From an uncultured beta proteobacterium (GTDB lineage Bacteria > Pseudomonadota > Gammaproteobacteria > Burkholderiales > Burkholderiaceae_C): DNA of 35,611 nt. The stretch covers positions 1-35,611 of the forward strand of contig CAIMZI010000018.1 of assembly GCA_903845935.1 (NCBI GenBank), given 5' to 3'. A program made the position numbers and the translations under genes. Below are positions 32,425 to 35,611 of the stretch, in pieces. Below the pieces are notes generated by a model. It had not been told where the DNA came from. It made no database searches and worked only from the letters and a program-made list of their open reading frames with translations. Within the stretch, counting starts at the first letter, position 1, and every line of letters begins with the position of its first letter.

Positions 32425-33537
32425 TTGACCCCACCCGTTGTAGTGAACAGCATGCGGCCCTTGCACATAGGCATTGCCGGTGCCGGTCTGGCCGGTCGCT
32501 GCTTGGCCTGGCGGTTGGCGCGCGCTGGTCACCGCGTCACGCTGCTGGACAGCCGCCAGCGCGATGCACTGGACACGGCGGCCATGGTGGCTGCGGCCAT
32601 GTTGTCGCCCTTGGCCGAGCTGGCGGTGTCGGACGCCGTGGTGTTTGCATTGGGAAAGCGCTCCATGGAACTCTGGCCGCAGTGGATTGCCGAGCTGCAT
32701 GCCGGTCACCCCTCGCCGGATGCGCAACCGGTGTACTTTCGCCAGCAGGGCACGCTGGTCGTGGCGCATGCGCCGGACCAGAGTTCCATGAGTCACTTCA
32801 CGCGTCTCTTGCAACACAAGCTGCCCGCATCGCATCGCGATCAGGTGCAGGCGCTGGACGCTGCTGCGGTGGCGGCGCTGGAGCCCGCGCTGGCCGGGCG
32901 CTTTCATTCCGGTCTGTACCTGCAGGGCGAAGGCCAACTGGCCAATGACCAGTGGATGGCGGCGCTGGCGCTGGAGCTAGACCGCCTGGGCGTGGTCTGG
33001 CAGGAGGGCGTTACGGTGCACACGCTGGAGGCGCAGCGCATCCGAGGGACAGCTGGCAGTGGCGAACTCGATATCACCGTGGACCTGGTGGTCGATGCCC
33101 GCGGTTTCGGCAGCAAGCACCTGCTGAATGACTTGCGCGGCGTGCGCGGCGAGGTCTTGCGTGTCTCTTGCCCAGGTGTTGTATTGCAGCGCCCGGTGCG
33201 CCTGATGCACCCGCGCTACATGCTGTATGTGGCACCGCGCCCGGATCACCAGTTTGTGGTGGGCGCCACCGAGTTGGAGTCCGAAGACACTGGAGCTGTC
33301 ACCCTGCGCTCCATGCTGGAGCTGGGCAGCGCGCTCTACAGCCTGCACCCGGCCTTTGGCGAGGCGCGATTGGAGCGGCTATCGGCCGCGCTGCGCCCGG
33401 CGTTGGACAACGACCGGCCCGCCTGCTTGTTGCAGGACGGTGTCTGGCACATCAACGGCCTGTACCGTCACGGCTATCTGTGCGCCCCGGCGTTGGTCGA
33501 CTCCCTGATACAAAAAATACAGGAAACACACCCATGA
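32425..33537 (+). CDS. thiO: Glycine oxidase ThiO (thiamine thiazole pathway), TTG start
   Basis: FAD-dependent oxidase that converts glycine to the imine (dehydroglycine) used for the thiazole ring. The 370-residue protein has an N-terminal dinucleotide-binding motif GIAGAGLAGRCLAWRLARAG, then DSRQRDALDTAAMVAAAMLSP, and the C-terminal PRPDHQFVVGATELES and LYRHGYLCAPALVDSL blocks typical of ThiO. The TTG at 32425 is chosen because GGAG lies six bases before it; the ATG at 32452 has no ribosome binding site. Its stop overlaps the thiS start (ATGA). First gene of thiO-thiS-thiG-thiE, under the TPP riboswitch. Confidence 0.93.
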   Translation: MTPPVVVNSMRPLHIGIAGAGLAGRCLAWRLARAGHRVTLLDSRQRDALDTAAMVAAAMLSPLAELAVSDAVVFALGKRSMELWPQWIAELHAGHPSPDAQPVYFRQQGTLVVAHAPDQSSMSHFTRLLQHKLPASHRDQVQALDAAAVAALEPALAGRFHSGLYLQGEGQLANDQWMAALALELDRLGVVWQEGVTVHTLEAQRIRGTAGSGELDITVDLVVDARGFGSKHLLNDLRGVRGEVLRVSCPGVVLQRPVRLMHPRYMLYVAPRPDHQFVVGATELESEDTGAVTLRSMLELGSALYSLHPAFGEARLERLSAALRPALDNDRPACLLQDGVWHINGLYRHGYLCAPALVDSLIQKIQETHP

Positions 33538-33743
33538 ACCCTATCGACATCCATGTCAACGGTGCCTCCATCCAGACGCAGTCCCCGCATTTGCAGGCCC
33601 TGCTGCTGGAGCGCGGCCATGACCTCAACGGCGCCTTTGCCTGCGCCATCAACAACACCTTCGTTCCCCGCGTGCAGTGGCACCAAAGGCCGCTGCAAGC
33701 CGGTGACCGCGTCGACGTCATCGCACCCATTACCGGAGGCTGA
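33534..33743 (+). CDS. thiS: Sulfur carrier protein ThiS
   Basis: A 69-residue ubiquitin-like protein that carries sulfur as a C-terminal thiocarboxylate to the thiazole synthase. It ends in VIAPITGG, with the required Gly-Gly. The N-terminal strands ([11 protein letters not shown]) and the LLLERGHDL helix are family-like. The ATG overlaps the thiO stop by four bases, and its stop is directly followed by the thiG ATG, so all three are translationally coupled. Confidence 0.95.
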   Translation: MNPIDIHVNGASIQTQSPHLQALLLERGHDLNGAFACAINNTFVPRVQWHQRPLQAGDRVDVIAPITGG

Positions 33744-34578
33744 AATGCAAGCCCCTGAACCTAACGATGAACCCTCTGCAAAGCGCAGCGAGGCCGCAAC
33801 TTGGCAAGTCGCCGGCACCACCTTATCCAGCCGCATGTTGCTGGGCACGGCGCATTACCCTTCGCTGCAGGTGCTGGTCGATGCGGTAAAGGCCAGTAGC
33901 ACCGAGGTGCTGACCGTGGGCCTGCGCCGCCTGCAACCCGAGACCGGTGGCGGTACGCATTTCTGGAAGCGTGTGCAGTCGTTGGGCTGCCACGTGTTGC
34001 CCAACACCGCCGGTTGCCACAGTGCCGACGAGGCCGTGACACTGGCGCTGATGGCGCGCGAAATTTTTGCCACGCAATGGATCAAGCTCGAAGTGATAGG
34101 TGACGACTACACGCTGCAGCCCGACCTGTCGGCCACGCTGGACGCAGCCACCCGGCTAGTGCGCGAAGGCTTTGCGGTGTTCGCCTACACCACCGACGAC
34201 CTGGTGACGGCGCAGCGCCTGCATGGCGCCGGTTGTGCCGCCGTCATGCCCTGGGCCGCACCGATTGGCAGCGGGCGCGGTCCGCAAAATCCCTATGCGC
34301 TGGAAACCATGCGCCGCCGCCTGCCCGACGCCGTGCTGGTGGTCGATGCCGGTCTGGGCCGTCCCTCGCATGCGGCTCAGGTGATGGAACTGGGCTTTGA
34401 TGCCGTGCTTCTCAACACCGCCGTGGCCCAGGCCGGTGATCCGGTGCGCATGGCGCGCGCCTTTGCCGATGGTGTGTCTGCGGGGCGCACCGCTTTTGAA
34501 TCAACCCCCATGCCGGAACGCGCGGCGGCGCAAGCCTCCACACCCACCGTGGGCATGCCGTTCTGGCACGCGCAATAA
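33744..34578 (+). CDS. thiG: Thiazole synthase ThiG
   Basis: Condenses deoxyxylulose phosphate, dehydroglycine and the ThiS thiocarboxylate into the thiazole phosphate. The 277-residue TIM-barrel protein has [24 protein letters not shown] with the Schiff-base lysine, [25 protein letters not shown] and [19 protein letters not shown]. The start at 33744 has GGAGG upstream (within the thiS end) and directly follows the thiS stop. The first 20 or so residues ([16 protein letters not shown]) are a non-conserved polar extension. Confidence 0.96.
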
Positions 34579-34589
34579 AAGGAAAATCG

Positions 34590-35270
34590 ATGTCCAAGAA
34601 CTTGCCGGAACAAGCGTTCGCGCCGCTGATCGCGCCCCTGGGCTTTTACCCGGTGGTGCCCGATGCGCGATGGGTGGAGCAGTTGCTGCAGTGGGGCGTG
34701 CGTACCATTCAACTGCGCTGCAAGCGCGCTGACGACGCTGACCTGGCGTTACAGGTGCGCGCCGCTGTGGCCGCAGGTCGCGCAATTCCAGGTGCCCAGG
34801 TGATCATCAACGACCACTGGCGCCTGGCGCTGACCGAGGGCGCCTATGGTGTGCATCTGGGGCAGGAAGACTGGGCCGCGTTGCCCGACCCTGAGCGCGA
34901 AGCCTTGCGTGCATCGGGAATGCGCCTGGGCCTGAGCACCCATACGCCCGAAGAGCTGGCACTGGCGCATGCCGCACAGCCCTCCTATCTGGCCATAGGC
35001 CCGGTCTATCCGACCACACTCAAGGTTATGCCGTATGAACCTGTGGGGTTGGAGCGCCTGGCGCAGTGGGCGCAGCAGGCCGCGCCGTATCCGGTGGTTG
35101 CCATTGGCGGCATTTCGTTAGAGCGCCTGCCGGGCGTGCTGGCCTGCGGTGTCAACGGAGTGGCGGTTGTGAGTGCCGTCACCCAGGCGCCCGACCCGCA
35201 TCGGGCGGTTGCTTTAGCCCTGGGCCTATTCCAGCGGCTCAAGCTTGGCACTTCTGAGTCGGAACAGTGA
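34590..35270 (+). CDS. thiE: Thiamine phosphate synthase ThiE
   Basis: Joins the pyrimidine pyrophosphate and thiazole phosphate to give thiamine phosphate. The 226-residue TIM-barrel protein has TIQLRCKRADDAD, VIINDHWRLA, GVHLGQEDW, LGLSTHTPEE, YLAIGPVYPTTLK and VVAIGGISLERL, all family motifs. The start at 34590 has AAGGA nine bases upstream; it lies 11 bp after thiG. It is the last gene of the riboswitch-controlled operon; thiC and thiD are not in the window. Confidence 0.95.
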   Translation: MSKNLPEQAFAPLIAPLGFYPVVPDARWVEQLLQWGVRTIQLRCKRADDADLALQVRAAVAAGRAIPGAQVIINDHWRLALTEGAYGVHLGQEDWAALPDPEREALRASGMRLGLSTHTPEELALAHAAQPSYLAIGPVYPTTLKVMPYEPVGLERLAQWAQQAAPYPVVAIGGISLERLPGVLACGVNGVAVVSAVTQAPDPHRAVALALGLFQRLKLGTSESEQ

Positions 35271-35292
35271 TACGTCAAATTCCGGGCGCCCA

Positions 35293-35611
35293 CTAATTTT
35301 TGAACAGATCCAGAATCTTTTTCCTTTCGTCCGCGGTGGGCGCTGGCTGCGCGGCTTCTGTGCCTTCCGGAGGTTTGACGCTGGAGATACCTTCGCCCTT
35401 GATGAACTCGTCAAAGTACCATTCCCCGCCCACATGTGCCAGGCCCTCGGGCGCTATGGGCTCCTGCACCGGCACGTCCTTGAGCGCGGTCTCCATGAAA
35501 CTGATCCATACCGGCAGGCTCAGGCCGCCGCCGGTTTCGTGGTCACCCAGCTTGCGCGGCGTGTCGTAGCCAATCCAGGTCACCGCGGTGATGGTGGGCT
35601 GGAAACCTGCA
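35293..35611 (-). CDS. mrcA: Penicillin-binding protein 1A, C-terminal part (gene continues beyond the window)
   Basis: The frame is open to the window edge. The visible 105 residues include TITAVTWIGYDTPRKLG, then ETGGGLSLPVWISFM, then GEWYFDEFIKGEG and a polar tail ending DLFKN. TWIGYD and the ETGG-A/S-AxPIW-like block are the typical C-terminal end of class A PBP transpeptidase domains. The enzyme builds peptidoglycan in the periplasm, anchored by an N-terminal helix not seen here. It converges on thiE with 22 bp between stops. Confidence 0.92.
   Translation of the reverse strand, partial: AGFQPTITAVTWIGYDTPRKLGDHETGGGLSLPVWISFMETALKDVPVQEPIAPEGLAHVGGEWYFDEFIKGEGISSVKPPEGTEAAQPAPTADERKKILDLFKN

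Overview
The window looks like a chromosomal segment of a betaproteobacterium of the order Burkholderiales, most likely the family Comamonadaceae (Rhodoferax/Polaromonas-like). I infer this from recognisable protein families and gene order (a CysB-type regulator beside sbp/cysTWA, thiO-thiS-thiG-thiE, phoH-ybeY, a feruloyl-CoA synthase cluster) and from the GC-rich coding sequence. No marker gene fixes the genus. I see no rRNA, tRNA or CRISPR array.

Region 1 (1-2823): the 3' part of a c-type cytochrome gene is cut by a complete IS66-family element (224-2744; tnpA, tnpB, tnpC on the minus strand; 13-bp perfect terminal repeats). There is no 8-bp target duplication, and the rest of the cytochrome gene does not resume on the other side.

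Region 2 (2824-13000), inorganic and organic sulfur: a CsoR/FrmR-family repressor gene diverges from a sulfate-binding protein gene. It is followed by cysT-cysW-cysA (sulfate/thiosulfate ABC importer), a second sulfate-binding protein, a CysB-type LysR regulator, a 57-residue one-helix membrane protein with a strong ribosome binding site, a dead ureohydrolase gene, and a rhodanese. Next is a serine O-acetyltransferase gene that stops matching its family after about 242 codons and runs straight into an ssuB-like sulfonate ABC ATPase that has lost its own start, followed by a small TOBE/Mop protein. I read the epsC/ssuB junction as a deletion that removed the rest of a sulfonate-use locus.

Region 3 (13000-14100): a HigBA-type toxin-antitoxin pair in which the toxin is inactivated by a frameshifting internal deletion while the antitoxin is intact.

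Region 4 (14361-20575), housekeeping: ybeY and phoH (minus), ruvA (plus), an alpha-carbonic anhydrase (minus) lying between ruvA and ruvB, ruvB (plus), a glyoxalase II-like hydrolase (minus), and an exported methyltransferase-like protein (plus).

Region 5 (20606-32118): one long minus-strand operon. Reading from its promoter: enoyl-CoA hydratase, feruloyl-CoA synthase, thiolase, hotdog thioesterase, branched-chain/aromatic ABC importer (binding protein, LivH, a LivM-LivG fusion, LivF), acyl-CoA dehydrogenase, and a MarR regulator last. Together these make a plausible uptake and side-chain-shortening route for hydroxycinnamates or phenylpropanoids: CoA activation, hydration, thiolysis and CoA release. 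The promoter (TTGATA-N17-CATAAT) has a perfect inverted repeat in its spacer, a good candidate operator for the terminal MarR protein.

Region 6 (32247-35611): a TPP riboswitch, a hairpin that would hide the thiO ribosome binding site, then thiO-thiS-thiG-thiE. The window ends in the C-terminal part of a class A penicillin-binding protein on the minus strand.
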